Positions 44,370 through 54,152 of a stretch of DNA of 64,000 bases are shown here, in pieces. Positions within the stretch are counted from its first letter, which is position 1; the number at the start of each line of letters is the position of its first letter. The stretch spans positions 1 through 64,000 of the forward strand of contig JAKSLF010000013.1 of the NCBI GenBank assembly GCA_024401355.1, written 5' to 3'. The stretch comes from Bacteroidales bacterium. GTDB taxonomy: Bacteria > Bacteroidota > Bacteroidia > Bacteroidales > Marinilabiliaceae. The notes under the pieces were generated by a model that did not search any database, had not been told where the DNA came from, and saw nothing but the letters and a program-made list of their open reading frames with translations. A program made the position numbers and the translations under genes.

Positions 44370-46280
44370 TTAATCGTATTGCTCTTCTTCGACAAGGTCT
44401 TCTTCGACCACGAGGTTGTCGATGATGAAATGCTGGCGTGAGGATGTATTCTTGCCCATGTAGAATTCCAGAAGTTCCTTGACAGCATCGTCCTTCTTCA
44501 TGTTGACAGGACTGAGTCGCATGTTTTCATTGATGAATTCACGGAACTCCTCCCAGTTGATTTCACCGAGACCCTTGAATCGTGTGATCTCTGGTTTCGC
44601 ACCAAGTTTCGATATGGCCTTGTCTCGTTCCTCCTCTGAGTAGCAATAGATTGTCTTCTGTTTGTTGCGGACGCGGAAAAGCGGCGTTTCGAGAATGAAG
44701 AGGTGACCGTTGCGGATTACTTCAGGGAAGAACTGTAGGAAGAATGTGATGACGAGCAGACGGATGTGCATTCCGTCGACATCGGCATCGGTTGCTACGA
44801 TTACCTTATTATAACGTAGATTGTCAATTCCTTCCTCAATGTCCAGAGCTGCCTGCAAGAGGTAGAACTCCTCGTTCTTGTATACGATGTCTCGCTTGAG
44901 TCCGAATGTATTGAGCGGTTTACCACGAAGTGAAAATACCGCCTGAGTGTTTGCATCGCGAGCCTTGGTGATAGAACCCGATGCAGAGTCTCCCTCGGTG
45001 ATGAAGATGCATGTGTCTTCTTTAAGGTCGCTGTTCGACGTGTAGTGTAGCGTGCAGTCACGCAGCTTCTTGTTGTGGAGGTTGGCCTTCTTGGCCTTCT
45101 CACGAGCTTGCTTCTGAATGCCGCTGATGGCTTTGCGCTCGCTTTCCGAGTCTTTTATCTTGTCTTGTAAAGCCCTGGCAGTCTCCGGATTACGATGCAG
45201 GTAGTTGTCTAGTTGCTCGGTGACAAAGTCAAGCATGAACTGACGGATTGTGACACCGGCAAGTGGATTGTCTTGTGCATCTGAAGGTGCCATCTCCTTC
45301 GAGCCGAGTTTTGTTTTTGTCTGGCTCTCGAAAATTGGTTCCTGTACCTTTATAGAGACAACTGCTGTGATGCCTGAACGTATGTCGTTGACGTCAAAGT
45401 CTTTCCCGTAGAACTCACGGACGGTTTTGACGATTGCTTCTTTGAATGCGATGAGGTGTGTGCCACCCTGTGTTGTGTTCTGGCTGTTGGCGAATGAGTA
45501 GTACTCCTCGCCATAATGGTTGGCGTGAGTGATAGCTAGTTCCAGGTCGTCACATTCTAGGTGAATGATTGGATAGACCGCATCGTCACTCATGTTCTGC
45601 TGAAGGAGGTCCACAACTCCATTGTCGCTCTTGTATGTCTCACCATTGAAGACGAGCGAGAGTCCACGGTTAAGGTATGAGTAGTTCTTCATCATTTTGA
45701 TGATGAAGTCATCGTTGTACTGATAGTTTTCGAAAAGGGTAGCGTCTGGGTCAAATGATACGCGCGTTCCATTCTTCTCCTTGGTTGGCTCGATGTCATA
45801 TTCTTTGACAACAACACCTTTTGAGAATTCCACTCTTTTCTTCTGTCCATCGCGGATTGCCTCGACAACGCATGAAGTAGAAAGAGCGTTTACGGCCTTG
45901 ATACCCACACCGTTAAGACCTATTGACTTCTTGAAGGCCGAACTGTCATACTTGCCACCTGTATTCATCTTTGAGACTACATCGACAACCTTGCCCAATG
46001 GTATTCCACGACCATAGTCACGTACAGAAACACGGGCATGATCCGTTATGGTCACTTCAATCTTGTTGCCGAATCCCATCATGAATTCGTCGATTGAGTT
46101 GTCCATTACCTCCTTGAGAAGCACGTAGATACCATCGTTATCGTATGTACCATCGCCAAGTCGTCCGATGTACATTCCAGGACGATGACGTATGTGTTCA
46201 TACCATTCGAGGGTTACGATATTGCTTTCGTCGTATGATGCGTTGGTCTTGTTGCCAGTGAGGTCTAATTCGTCAGCCAT
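44370..46280 (-). CDS. parE: DNA topoisomerase IV subunit B
   Basis: The ATPase half of topo IV. A 636-aa protein of the GHKL family. Visible are [41 protein letters not shown]-type [15 protein letters not shown] and the TOPRIM residues [12 protein letters not shown] and [14 protein letters not shown]. The C-terminus ([17 protein letters not shown]) matches the ParE/GyrB core; the enzyme is shorter than GyrB (about 650 versus 800) and lacks its insertion. A promoter (46320-46327) and a 434-bp region with the second dispersed repeat lie upstream. Confidence 0.92.
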   Translation of the reverse strand: MADELDLTGNKTNASYDESNIVTLEWYEHIRHRPGMYIGRLGDGTYDNDGIYVLLKEVMDNSIDEFMMGFGNKIEVTITDHARVSVRDYGRGIPLGKVVDVVSKMNTGGKYDSSAFKKSIGLNGVGIKAVNALSTSCVVEAIRDGQKKRVEFSKGVVVKEYDIEPTKEKNGTRVSFDPDATLFENYQYNDDFIIKMMKNYSYLNRGLSLVFNGETYKSDNGVVDLLQQNMSDDAVYPIIHLECDDLELAITHANHYGEEYYSFANSQNTTQGGTHLIAFKEAIVKTVREFYGKDFDVNDIRSGITAVVSIKVQEPIFESQTKTKLGSKEMAPSDAQDNPLAGVTIRQFMLDFVTEQLDNYLHRNPETARALQDKIKDSESERKAISGIQKQAREKAKKANLHNKKLRDCTLHYTSNSDLKEDTCIFITEGDSASGSITKARDANTQAVFSLRGKPLNTFGLKRDIVYKNEEFYLLQAALDIEEGIDNLRYNKVIVATDADVDGMHIRLLVITFFLQFFPEVIRNGHLFILETPLFRVRNKQKTIYCYSEEERDKAISKLGAKPEITRFKGLGEINWEEFREFINENMRLSPVNMKKDDAVKELLEFYMGKNTSSRQHFIIDNLVVEEDLVEEEQYD

Positions 46281-46319
46281 AACTTACTTTCTCCTAAAAT
46301 AACTGCGTATATTCTGACG

Positions 46320-46327
46320 CAAAGATA
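46320..46327 (-). promoter_or_regulatory. -7 promoter element of parE
   Basis: TATCTTTG on the minus strand, 40 bp upstream of the parE ATG; the -33 element is weak. Confidence 0.45.
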
Positions 46328-46357
46328 ACGAATTTTTTACTTTATTAATACTCCTCA

Positions 46358-46371
46358 CGAAAATATTTTCG
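46358..46371. promoter_or_regulatory. 14-bp perfect palindrome upstream of parE
   Basis: CGAAAATATTTTCG reads the same on both strands and lies about 31 bp upstream of the parE -7 box. It could be a dimeric repressor or activator site; the binding protein is unknown. Confidence 0.35.
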
Positions 46372-46531
46372 TATCGCGAGCCGTTGCTCTCATGTTATGC
46401 GATTCTCATTAAATATATTATGTCAACATAATGACACAAAGGCGGCCGAAAAGCGAAATGTTCTTGTTAATCCATCTTTGGGTTAAAAAGCCACTTCCAT
46501 TTGTTAATTCGAGCGCAATCCCGTTGATTAT

Positions 46532-46689
46532 ATTTAATAATCTTTCACAGTTTAGGCGGCCTCGACTTCAGACACTTTTCTCGGAGGGATAACGGTACCT
46601 TACCGTACCCTTACCATACCTTCCTGACTCCATTAAAAAAGGCATCTCTTTAACTCACGTTAACGATGGTCGTGGTCAAAGTGGTCAAA
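46532..46689 (-). repeat. Dispersed non-coding repeat, copy 2 (inverted relative to copy 1)
   Basis: Reverse complement of 544-702 at roughly 89% identity by eye, without gaps. The hairpin core is 46586-46610, identical to 624-648. It lies between the nadB stop and the parE promoter and reads toward parE, so both copies sit about 200-250 bp upstream of a gene in the same orientation. Confidence 0.85.
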
Positions 46690-46714
46690 CTCGATTCCCC
46701 GATTGTTTTCTCGC

Positions 46715-48310
46715 CTAATCTATAGGATATGTGTCCAATTTCTTGTTGCGTTCCTTGTAGTCAAGAGTGTAGTGGAGGCCGCGGCTCTCATGACGCTTCT
46801 GGGCCATCTTGATGATGAGGTAGCCAATATTAATCTTGTTGCGGAGTTCGCAAAGTTTCATGGATACCTTCGATGCATTGTAGAGGTCCTCTGTCTCACG
46901 ATAGATAATCTCAAGACGATCAAGTGCTCGCTTCAGTCTGAGATTAGAGCGAACGATGCCGACATAGTTGCTCATGATTGTCTCTACTTCCTTGTTCGCC
47001 TGAGTGATGAGAATCATCTCCTCGTTGTGGACTGTTCCCTCGTCATCCCAGTCTGGTACATCCTCACGCCATTCAGTCTGACGCATTACTTCTGTTGAGT
47101 CCTTGGCTGCAACGTCTGCATATACTATCGCCTCGAGGAGTGAGTTGCTGGCCAGACGGTTGGCACCATGCAAACCTGTGCATGAACATTCGCCTGCTGC
47201 GTAGAGGTTATTGATCGAAGATCGTCCGTTGAGGTCGACCTTGATACCACCACAAAGATAATGTGCTGCTGGAACTACCGGTATCATCTCCTTAGTGATG
47301 TCGATGCCAATAGACAAGCACTTGTTATATATCATTGGGAAGTGGTGCTTTGTCTCCTCTGGGTTCTTGTGAGTAACGTCGAGGTAGACGAAGTCGTCAC
47401 CCGATATCTTCATTTCATTGTCGATAGCACGTGCTACGATATCGCGAGGTGCAAGACATCCACGTTCGTCATACTTCTCCATGAATGTCGAGCCGTCTTT
47501 GAGCTTTAGGATGGCACCATAGCCACGCATGGCTTCTGTAATGAGGAAGTTAGGACGCTCCTGCGGATTGTAGAGCGACGTTGGGTGGAACTGGATGAAC
47601 TCCATGCCCTTGATAATACCCTTCGCACGGAATACCATCGCAATGCCGTCACCTGTCGAAATCGTTGGGTTTGTTGTCACCTGGTAGACATTACCCACAC
47701 CACCAGTTGCCATCATCGTTACCTTTGAGAGGAATGTGATAATCTCATGTGTCTTCTCGTTCAGCACGTATGCACCATAGCACTTGATGTCTCTCATCCA
47801 TGGTTCGTTCGAACGACCCAGATGATGCTGGGTGATGATGTCGATGGCAAAATGATTTTCGTAGACATCGATATTTGGATGGTTCTTTATCTGTGAGATG
47901 AGAGCTCGCTGAATCTCCTCGCCAGTATTGTCAAGGTGATGGAGTATACGGAATTCTGAGTGTCCGCCTTCCTTGTGGAGGTCAAACTGACCATCAGCTT
48001 TCTTGTCGAAATCGGTTCCCCATTCCAGCAGCTGCTTTATCTGCTCTGGAGCCTTGGTGATGACGAGTCGGACTGTGTCAGGGTCGCAGATGCCTGCTCC
48101 GGCTATATGAGTGTCGATGATATGCTTCTCATAATTGTCCTTCTCGATATCGGTAACTGCAGCAATGCCGCCCTGTGCCTTCGATGTGTTGGTCACCTCA
48201 AGTGTCGTCTTTGAGACGAGGGCAACCTTTCCGTTTTCGGCCACCTTGAGTGCATAGCTCAATCCGGCAGCTCCAGAACCAATGACTAGGTAATCGTATT
48301 TCTTTCTCAT
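46715..48310 (-). CDS. nadB: L-aspartate oxidase
   Basis: FAD enzyme that oxidises L-aspartate to iminoaspartate, the first step of de novo NAD+ synthesis. A 531-aa protein with the FAD motif YLVIGSGAAGLSYAL (6-20), SKAQGGIAAV, the catalytic HKEGGHSEFRILHHLDNTGEE, QFHPTSL, LAPRDIVARAID and the C-terminal RLKRALDRLE helix. NadA and NadC are not in the window. Transcribed divergently from polA, with a -7 box at 48353-48360. Confidence 0.95.
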   Translation of the reverse strand: MRKKYDYLVIGSGAAGLSYALKVAENGKVALVSKTTLEVTNTSKAQGGIAAVTDIEKDNYEKHIIDTHIAGAGICDPDTVRLVITKAPEQIKQLLEWGTDFDKKADGQFDLHKEGGHSEFRILHHLDNTGEEIQRALISQIKNHPNIDVYENHFAIDIITQHHLGRSNEPWMRDIKCYGAYVLNEKTHEIITFLSKVTMMATGGVGNVYQVTTNPTISTGDGIAMVFRAKGIIKGMEFIQFHPTSLYNPQERPNFLITEAMRGYGAILKLKDGSTFMEKYDERGCLAPRDIVARAIDNEMKISGDDFVYLDVTHKNPEETKHHFPMIYNKCLSIGIDITKEMIPVVPAAHYLCGGIKVDLNGRSSINNLYAAGECSCTGLHGANRLASNSLLEAIVYADVAAKDSTEVMRQTEWREDVPDWDDEGTVHNEEMILITQANKEVETIMSNYVGIVRSNLRLKRALDRLEIIYRETEDLYNASKVSMKLCELRNKINIGYLIIKMAQKRHESRGLHYTLDYKERNKKLDTYPID

Positions 48311-48352
48311 CTTAATTATAATTTGAGTGGAAACATGTCGTTTCGAAATACA

Positions 48353-48360
48353 AATTTAAG
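48353..48360 (-). promoter_or_regulatory. -7 promoter element of nadB
   Basis: TAAATTTG on the minus strand, about 43 bp before the nadB ATG; -33 not clear. Confidence 0.45.
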
Positions 48361-48453
48361 AGGTATTTTTATTCATTGTCATGCTGAAGCAAGAAAAATT
48401 AGCATCTGACGAGTAAATGAAGACGTCAGAGACATAAATATGGATGTATTTTG

Positions 48454-48461
48454 TATATTTG
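48454..48461 (+). promoter_or_regulatory. -7 promoter element of polA
   Basis: TATATTTG on the plus strand, 25 bp before the polA ATG; -33 not clear. Confidence 0.5.
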
Positions 48462-48486
48462 CGAATAAAACAAAAAGAAGAAAAAC

Positions 48487-51273
48487 ATGACTACAGCATA
48501 TCTACTCGACGCATACGCTTTGATATATAGAGCTTATTATGCGTTCCTTCGAACACCACGCATGAATTCTAAAGGCATTAACACTTCGGCTGTTTTCGGA
48601 TTTGTCAATACGGTTGTCGACCTGCTGTCCAAAAGAAAGCCAGACTATATCGCCGTGGCGTTTGATGTTCATGAACCGACTTTCAGACACAAGATGTATC
48701 CCGAATATAAGGCTCAGCGCGAGGCTCAGCCTGAGGATATCAGGATTGCTGTACCTTATATACAGCAGTTTCTGCGTGCAATGAATATTACTATTGTAGA
48801 GTGCCCTGGATATGAGGCCGACGACATAATTGGTACTTTGTCTACCAGATTGAAAGACAAGGTCGATGTCGTCTATATGATGACTCCCGACAAGGATTAT
48901 GGTCAGCTGGTCAGAGACAATGTTAAAATGTACAGGCCATCTACAAGTGGTATCGAAGAGTGGGGACTTGATGAAATTAAGGAGAAGTTTGGAATCGAGC
49001 GAGCTGAACAGGTAATCGACTTGCTTGGATTATGGGGCGACTCGTCTGATAATATTCCTGGCTGTCCAGGTATCGGTGAGAAGAGAGCCAAGGAACTTCT
49101 ATCTACATACGGTTCGATTGATGGAATATACGAGCACATCGATGAACTGAAAGGAAAGCAGAAGGAGACTTTCCTAGCCAACCGCGAGCAGGTCGAGATG
49201 TCAAGGGTACTGGCTACTATAGTTACTGATGCACCTGTCGAGTTCGATTTCGAAGCAAGCAAAATGAAGGAGCCCAACATGGCTGAAATTCAGAAGCTTT
49301 TTGCCGAACTTGAGTTCAGAAGTGTCCTGCCACGCATCGCTGCCTTGTCGGGTGGTGAACCAGCTGAACTCGGCGGTCTGTTCGCTGCCGCTGATGCTAA
49401 TGAGGAAAAATCTGAACCAGTCGAAGAGGTAGTGTTAGCCAAGGCGTCGACTACAAAGCATGAATATAAGGTAATAAAGACTGACGATGAGATTAAAGCT
49501 TTGGCCAGCGAACTGAAAAAGGCAAAGGTGGTTTGCTTCGATACCGAGACGACGTCTATCGAAGCTATGGAAGCTGATATCGTCGGACTCTCTTTTTCTA
49601 CTGAACCTCATAAGGCTTATTACATTCCTTTCGATGCTAGCGAAGGTCTTTTCGCATCCGACAATTATGGTGAGGCAAAACGACGTCTCGCTCTGCTGAA
49701 AGATGTTTTCGAGTCGGAGTCTATAGCCAAGGTCGGTCAGAACATGAAATATGACATATTGGTATTGTCATATTATGGTATTGAGGTGAAGGGTGTGCTC
49801 TATGATACGATGATAGCTCATTTCTTGCTCTATCCCGGACAACGTCACAACATGGACGACATGGCAATGACTCTCTTGAAATATCAGCCAATAGAAATAG
49901 AGGAACTGATAGGCAAGGGTAGTCAGCAGAAGAATATGAGAGATGTACCACTCGACAAAATAAAGGAGTATGCAGCAGAAGATGCTGATGTGACTTTGCA
50001 GTTGTGGAACGTTCTGGAAAAGAAACTTGCAGAACAGCCAGAGATGAAGAAACTCTTCGAAGAAATAGAGATGCCTCTCATGCCAGTTTTGGCTGACATG
50101 GAAAAGACTGGCGTGAAACTCGATTCGAAGGCCATGGCCGTTTTCTCCGAGCACCTCAAGGAGAGAATCATCGAGTCAGAGAAAAAGATATATGAACTGG
50201 CTGGCGAGACTTTCAACATAGGAAGCCCAAAGCAGGTCGGAGAAGTCCTGTTTGAAAAACTCAAGGTTGATGCTTCGGCCAAGAAAACCAAAACCGGCCA
50301 ATACTCAACTAACGAAGAGACTCTTCAGAAACTCGCTCATGACCATCCAATTGCTGCTGAGATATTAAATTACAGAGGTCTCGTTAAGCTGCTCAATACT
50401 TATTCTGAGGCTTTGCCAAAACTTGTCAATGAACGAACCGGCAGAATACATACGTCTTTCAACCAGACTGTTGTTATCACCGGCAGATTGTCAAGCACAA
50501 ATCCTAACTTGCAGAACATTCCTATACGTGATGACAATGGTAAGGAGATTCGTAAGGCTTTTGTTGCGACGGATGAGAACCACGTGCTTCTGGCTGCCGA
50601 CTACTCGCAGGTCGAATTGCGTCTGATGGCTCATTTTAGTGGTGACGAGCATTTGATTGCAGCATTTAACCGTGGTGAGGATATCCATGCAGCTACTGCA
50701 GCCAAGGTGTTTAAGGTGGGTAATGATGATGTGACTAAAGATATGCGAAGGAAGGCCAAGACTGCCAACTTCGGTATAATATACGGTATCAGCGCTTTTG
50801 GTCTTGCCGAGCGACTCGACATTCCACGCAAGGAGGCTAAGGAGATCATCGATGGCTATTTTGAGAATTTCGGTGGCGTGAAACAATACATGGACAAGTG
50901 CATAGAAGACGCCAAAACTAAGGGTGCTGTCACTACACTATTCGGCCGCCGACGTGAATTGGACGATATTAATTCAAAGAATTCCGTGGTTAGGGGAGTG
51001 GCGGAGAGAAATGCCATAAATGCACCAATACAAGGAACGGCTGCTGATATCATTAAAATAGCAATGATAGAAATATTCAGAGCTCTTGGTGAAAGACAAC
51101 TGAAGACAAAGATGATCCTGCAAGTACACGACGAACTTGTGTTTGATACACCCAAGGATGAGATAGAGGAAGTGAAGAAGATTGTGACGGAAAAGATGGA
51201 GAATGCCTGCAAATTGAGTGTCCCATTGCTGGCTGAGATAGGAATAGGCGAAAATTGGCTTGAAGCACATTAA
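48487..51273 (+). CDS. polA: DNA polymerase I
   Basis: A 928-aa enzyme with all three activities. 5'-3' nuclease (about 1-290): LLDAYALIYRAYYAF, PGYEADDIIGTL, LWGDSSDNIPGCPGIGEKRA. 3'-5' exonuclease (about 335-530): the DxE of VCFDTETTS, GQNMKYDILVL and YAAEDADVTL are all present, so proofreading looks intact, unlike in some PolI relatives. Polymerase (about 545-928): FNIGSPKQ, LSSTNPNLQNIPIR, DYSQVELRLMAH, RRKAKTANFGIIYGIS and VHDELVF. It fills gaps in lagging-strand replication and repair. The gene stops 3 bp from the convergent 185-aa gene. Confidence 0.97.
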   Translation: MTTAYLLDAYALIYRAYYAFLRTPRMNSKGINTSAVFGFVNTVVDLLSKRKPDYIAVAFDVHEPTFRHKMYPEYKAQREAQPEDIRIAVPYIQQFLRAMNITIVECPGYEADDIIGTLSTRLKDKVDVVYMMTPDKDYGQLVRDNVKMYRPSTSGIEEWGLDEIKEKFGIERAEQVIDLLGLWGDSSDNIPGCPGIGEKRAKELLSTYGSIDGIYEHIDELKGKQKETFLANREQVEMSRVLATIVTDAPVEFDFEASKMKEPNMAEIQKLFAELEFRSVLPRIAALSGGEPAELGGLFAAADANEEKSEPVEEVVLAKASTTKHEYKVIKTDDEIKALASELKKAKVVCFDTETTSIEAMEADIVGLSFSTEPHKAYYIPFDASEGLFASDNYGEAKRRLALLKDVFESESIAKVGQNMKYDILVLSYYGIEVKGVLYDTMIAHFLLYPGQRHNMDDMAMTLLKYQPIEIEELIGKGSQQKNMRDVPLDKIKEYAAEDADVTLQLWNVLEKKLAEQPEMKKLFEEIEMPLMPVLADMEKTGVKLDSKAMAVFSEHLKERIIESEKKIYELAGETFNIGSPKQVGEVLFEKLKVDASAKKTKTGQYSTNEETLQKLAHDHPIAAEILNYRGLVKLLNTYSEALPKLVNERTGRIHTSFNQTVVITGRLSSTNPNLQNIPIRDDNGKEIRKAFVATDENHVLLAADYSQVELRLMAHFSGDEHLIAAFNRGEDIHAATAAKVFKVGNDDVTKDMRRKAKTANFGIIYGISAFGLAERLDIPRKEAKEIIDGYFENFGGVKQYMDKCIEDAKTKGAVTTLFGRRRELDDINSKNSVVRGVAERNAINAPIQGTAADIIKIAMIEIFRALGERQLKTKMILQVHDELVFDTPKDEIEEVKKIVTEKMENACKLSVPLLAEIGIGENWLEAH

Positions 51274-51276
51274 GCA

Positions 51277-51834
51277 TTATGCAAGAAGCATAAGGCATTC
51301 ATCGCTAAGTACATTCTTGTGGTTGTCTGCAGATGGAGTGTCATCCCATTTGCCATTGTCGATAAGTGTCTTTTTGAGAAATAGGAACTGGGTGATAGGA
51401 AATTCGTCCTTCTGCCACATTTGTGAGTAGTTCAGAAGACCCATCGCTTTGATGAATTTATCAAGTTCTACTATGACAGCATGGATGAAATCAAGGAATG
51501 AACAATCGAATTCTATGAGTTCACTTTCGGTGTCGTCTCCAAAAAAGTCGACTGATTCGGCTATTGAAATATTGCAGTGCGATTCGTCGACATGTGATAT
51601 AGTCCAATTATATGTTGACGACTCTCCATACCAGATGACACGGCACACATTCTCCTCACCCCACATCTGGGATGGTGTGGTAATCATTGTTACCAGACCT
51701 TCAAGCAAATCGCCAAGTGGGTTGCTTACATTCGTAAGTTCAAAGTCGACCTCATCGTCATTGACTTTGAGTGACGCAACCGCTTGACCTGGCTCGCGAA
51801 GGCAATAGGTGAAAGTTGGTTGTGTGTTGTACAT
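51277..51834 (-). CDS. Hypothetical cytoplasmic protein
   Basis: A 185-aa protein with no signal peptide or membrane segment. It opens MYNTQPTFTYCLREPGQAVASL, has VCRVIWYGESSTYNWTI and DFFGDDTESELIEFDCSFLDFIHAVIVEL, and is acidic. I do not recognise the family; the layout (mixed strands, one amphipathic helix) would suit a small single-domain protein. It has its own -7 box (51872-51879), supporting that it is a real gene. Tail-to-tail with polA, separated by 3 bp. Confidence 0.6.
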   Translation of the reverse strand: MYNTQPTFTYCLREPGQAVASLKVNDDEVDFELTNVSNPLGDLLEGLVTMITTPSQMWGEENVCRVIWYGESSTYNWTISHVDESHCNISIAESVDFFGDDTESELIEFDCSFLDFIHAVIVELDKFIKAMGLLNYSQMWQKDEFPITQFLFLKKTLIDNGKWDDTPSADNHKNVLSDECLMLLA

Positions 51835-51871
51835 CTTTATAAGTGCCTACTACAATAAAGTATTTGCGTGC

Positions 51872-51879
51872 CAAAGATA
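51872..51879 (-). promoter_or_regulatory. -7 promoter element of the 185-aa hypothetical gene
   Basis: TATCTTTG on the minus strand, 38 bp before the ATG at 51834. Confidence 0.45.
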
Positions 51880-51989
51880 TTAAATTAGTATAAAAACCAC
51901 TATAGTAAGAGGAAAATATTTCCCGTGACGATAGTATTTTTAACTAAAATGGCTTATATTATGCCTTCCAATTATCTAAAATAGTGGTA

Positions 51990-53156
51990 TCAGGCGATAG
52001 GACGTGCATAGGCAATCACATCATCAGCAGATATCTCCGCCCCATTTGTGAGTATTGCCAAACGTTCAATTACATTGCGGAATTCACGTATGTTACCTGT
52101 CCAATTTATCTTCTGAAGTTCGGCCACAGCTTCCTTGCTGATGGTCTTGTTCGGTATGTTGAGCTCTTGGCGGACTAAATCAAGGAAATAGTCTGCGAGG
52201 GCAGGAATATCATCCTTGCGTTCGTTGAGCGATGGTACATTTATTATGATGACACTCAGACGGTGATAAAGGTCTTCACGGAAGTTGTTGGCCTTGATTT
52301 CGTCGGCCAAGTTCTTGTTTGTCGCAGCCAGTACTCGAACGTCTACTTTGATATCTTTGTCGCTGCCGACACGTGTTATAGTGCTCTCCTGAAGGGCTCG
52401 CAGCACTTTCGCCTGGGCCGGCAAACTCATGTCACCAATCTCATCAAGGAAGATTGTTCCGCCGTTGGCTTGTTCAAATTTGCCAATGCGCTGTTTGATG
52501 GCCGATGTGAAGGCACCTTTTTCGTGTCCGAACAGTTCACTTTCGATCAATTCGGAAGGTATGGCGGCACAATTGACTTCAACAAAAGGTCCTTGTGCTC
52601 GTCGGCTGCCTTCATGCATTGCTCTGGCAACAAGTTCCTTCCCTGTGCCGTTGCTTCCAAGTATGAGTACACGGGCATCAGTAGGTGCTACTTTGTCTAT
52701 CATTTCACGCATCTTCTGCATAGGCTCTGAATTGCCTATCATTTCGTATGTGCGATTGACTTTTTTCTTGAGTGCCTTGGTCTCTACAACGAGGTCTGTT
52801 CGTTCAAGCGCATTCTTGACTGTGATGAGAAGTCTGTTGAGGTCAAGAGGCTTTTCAATGAAGTCGTATGCGCCTTTTTTTATGGCATCCACGGCTGTGT
52901 CGATGTCGCCATGTCCACTAATCATCACTACTGCAGTATCCGGACGCTGCTCCATGATCTTGGAGAGCACTTCCATGCCATCCATCTCTGGCATCTTGAT
53001 ATCAGTTATGACCATGTCGAATTTGTTGGCAGCGAATTTGTCAACGCCTTCCTGGCCGTTTTCGGCTAGTTCTACTTCGTAGCCTTCAAGCTCGAGAATA
53101 TCCTTGAGTGAAGTGCGAATAGCTCTCTGGTCGTCGATTACTAATATCTTAGCCAT
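51990..53156 (-). CDS. NtrC-type response regulator lacking a DNA-binding domain
   Basis: A 388-aa protein: receiver domain (1-120; D8/D9 and phosphoryl acceptor D52 in ITDIKMPEMDG, K102), then the sigma-54 AAA+ domain (about 135-380) with Walker A GSNGTGKE (167-174), the GAFTGA-loop replaced by GAFTSA (214-219), Walker B TIFLDEIGD (234-242) and RPIA at the very end. The usual C-terminal Fis-type HTH is absent and the reading frame stops normally, so it must act on sigma-54 promoters without its own DNA site or by protein contact. No histidine kinase is adjacent. Ppx/GppA is 14 bp upstream, so one transcript. Confidence 0.9.
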   Translation of the reverse strand: MAKILVIDDQRAIRTSLKDILELEGYEVELAENGQEGVDKFAANKFDMVITDIKMPEMDGMEVLSKIMEQRPDTAVVMISGHGDIDTAVDAIKKGAYDFIEKPLDLNRLLITVKNALERTDLVVETKALKKKVNRTYEMIGNSEPMQKMREMIDKVAPTDARVLILGSNGTGKELVARAMHEGSRRAQGPFVEVNCAAIPSELIESELFGHEKGAFTSAIKQRIGKFEQANGGTIFLDEIGDMSLPAQAKVLRALQESTITRVGSDKDIKVDVRVLAATNKNLADEIKANNFREDLYHRLSVIIINVPSLNERKDDIPALADYFLDLVRQELNIPNKTISKEAVAELQKINWTGNIREFRNVIERLAILTNGAEISADDVIAYARPIA

Positions 53157-53170
53157 AGTGATGTATATTT

Positions 53171-54103
53171 TTATTTAAGTATATTGTTTATAAACTGGTA
53201 AACTGCACCCTGCTTGAGTGCATATCCGCACTGGAAGATTTCTTCGATGCGCATTTCGCGTACGATGAAGTTGATGAACAAACTGCCGAGGATGATGAGG
53301 TCGATACGGCTTGGGTCCATTTGTTTCATCTCGCGACGCTGCTGTGCGGTAGATGCCATAATCTTGCGATGCACCTCTTCAAAGTTAGGTACACGTATGT
53401 TGTAAGATGTTGACAGTTTTACGTTGAGATAAGGATGTTTCATCGCAGCGACAATGGCAGCGATGGTGTCGAACGATCCTGACGTGCCAATAAGGGTCGT
53501 TGTTGGGTAGTTGTGAAGTGCCTCGTAGAGAGGTGTGAGCTCTGAACGAAGGTACATTTCAATCGATTTTATCTCGTTGACGTTAATGGGGTCGGATGGC
53601 TTGAACTTGTCAAGCAAACGTGCCATGCCAAGTTCGAAGCTATGCTCCCAAATGATGCCTTCTTTGTTGGCGATGATAAATTCACAACTTCCTCCACCAA
53701 TGTCGAGGATGAGCACGCGGTCGGAGCCAATAGGCATTACCTGCTTTACACCGTCGAATATCATCTGTGCTTCGTCGTCACCTGATATGATGCGAACTTC
53801 GATTCCGTGGCGCTCGGTTACCATCTTGGCAAAGTCTGGACCGTTTGAGCAGTTACGCAGAGCTGATGTGCCGATGGCAATGGTACGGTCGACATTGAAT
53901 TTCTTGATGGTGTCGATGTGTTTGCCTATTGCATCGAGTCCTCTCTGTATTGCTTCTGGGGTGATGACGCCTTCGTTGATACCTCCTTTACCCATGCGAG
54001 CAGCCTCTTTGCTCGAGTAGATAATCTGATACTGGTCAGAATCAACGGCTGCTATAGCCAAGTTGATGGTGTTGGTGCCTATGTCTATTATTGCTATGTG
54101 CAT
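53171..54103 (-). CDS. Exopolyphosphatase/guanosine pentaphosphatase family protein
   Basis: A 310-aa ASKHA-fold protein of the Ppx/GppA family, about the length of the short N-terminal catalytic form (E. coli Ppx is 513 aa with two extra C-terminal domains). Visible are the phosphate-1 loop IDIGTNTINLAIA, TSALRNCSNG, IISGDDEAQMIFDGV and phosphate-2 motif ILDIGGGSCEFI, and IGTSGSFDTIAAI. It degrades polyphosphate or pppGpp. Short Bacteroidetes members are usually annotated Ppx; which substrate is used is not known. Followed 14 bp later by the sigma-54 regulator. Confidence 0.9.
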   Translation of the reverse strand: MHIAIIDIGTNTINLAIAAVDSDQYQIIYSSKEAARMGKGGINEGVITPEAIQRGLDAIGKHIDTIKKFNVDRTIAIGTSALRNCSNGPDFAKMVTERHGIEVRIISGDDEAQMIFDGVKQVMPIGSDRVLILDIGGGSCEFIIANKEGIIWEHSFELGMARLLDKFKPSDPINVNEIKSIEMYLRSELTPLYEALHNYPTTTLIGTSGSFDTIAAIVAAMKHPYLNVKLSTSYNIRVPNFEEVHRKIMASTAQQRREMKQMDPSRIDLIILGSLFINFIVREMRIEEIFQCGYALKQGAVYQFINNILK

Positions 54104-54152
54104 AATGTTTGTCTTGCGACGTATATAGTTGTTGTTTATTGTTTCTATTATA

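Larger units (their letters stand above)
46281..46714. other. 434-bp intergenic region upstream of parE
   Basis: Contains the parE -7 box (46320-46327), a perfect palindrome (46358-46371), a second palindrome ATTATGT-CA-ACATAAT (46417-46432) and copy 2 of the dispersed repeat (46532-46689). No gene is seen. Confidence 0.6.
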
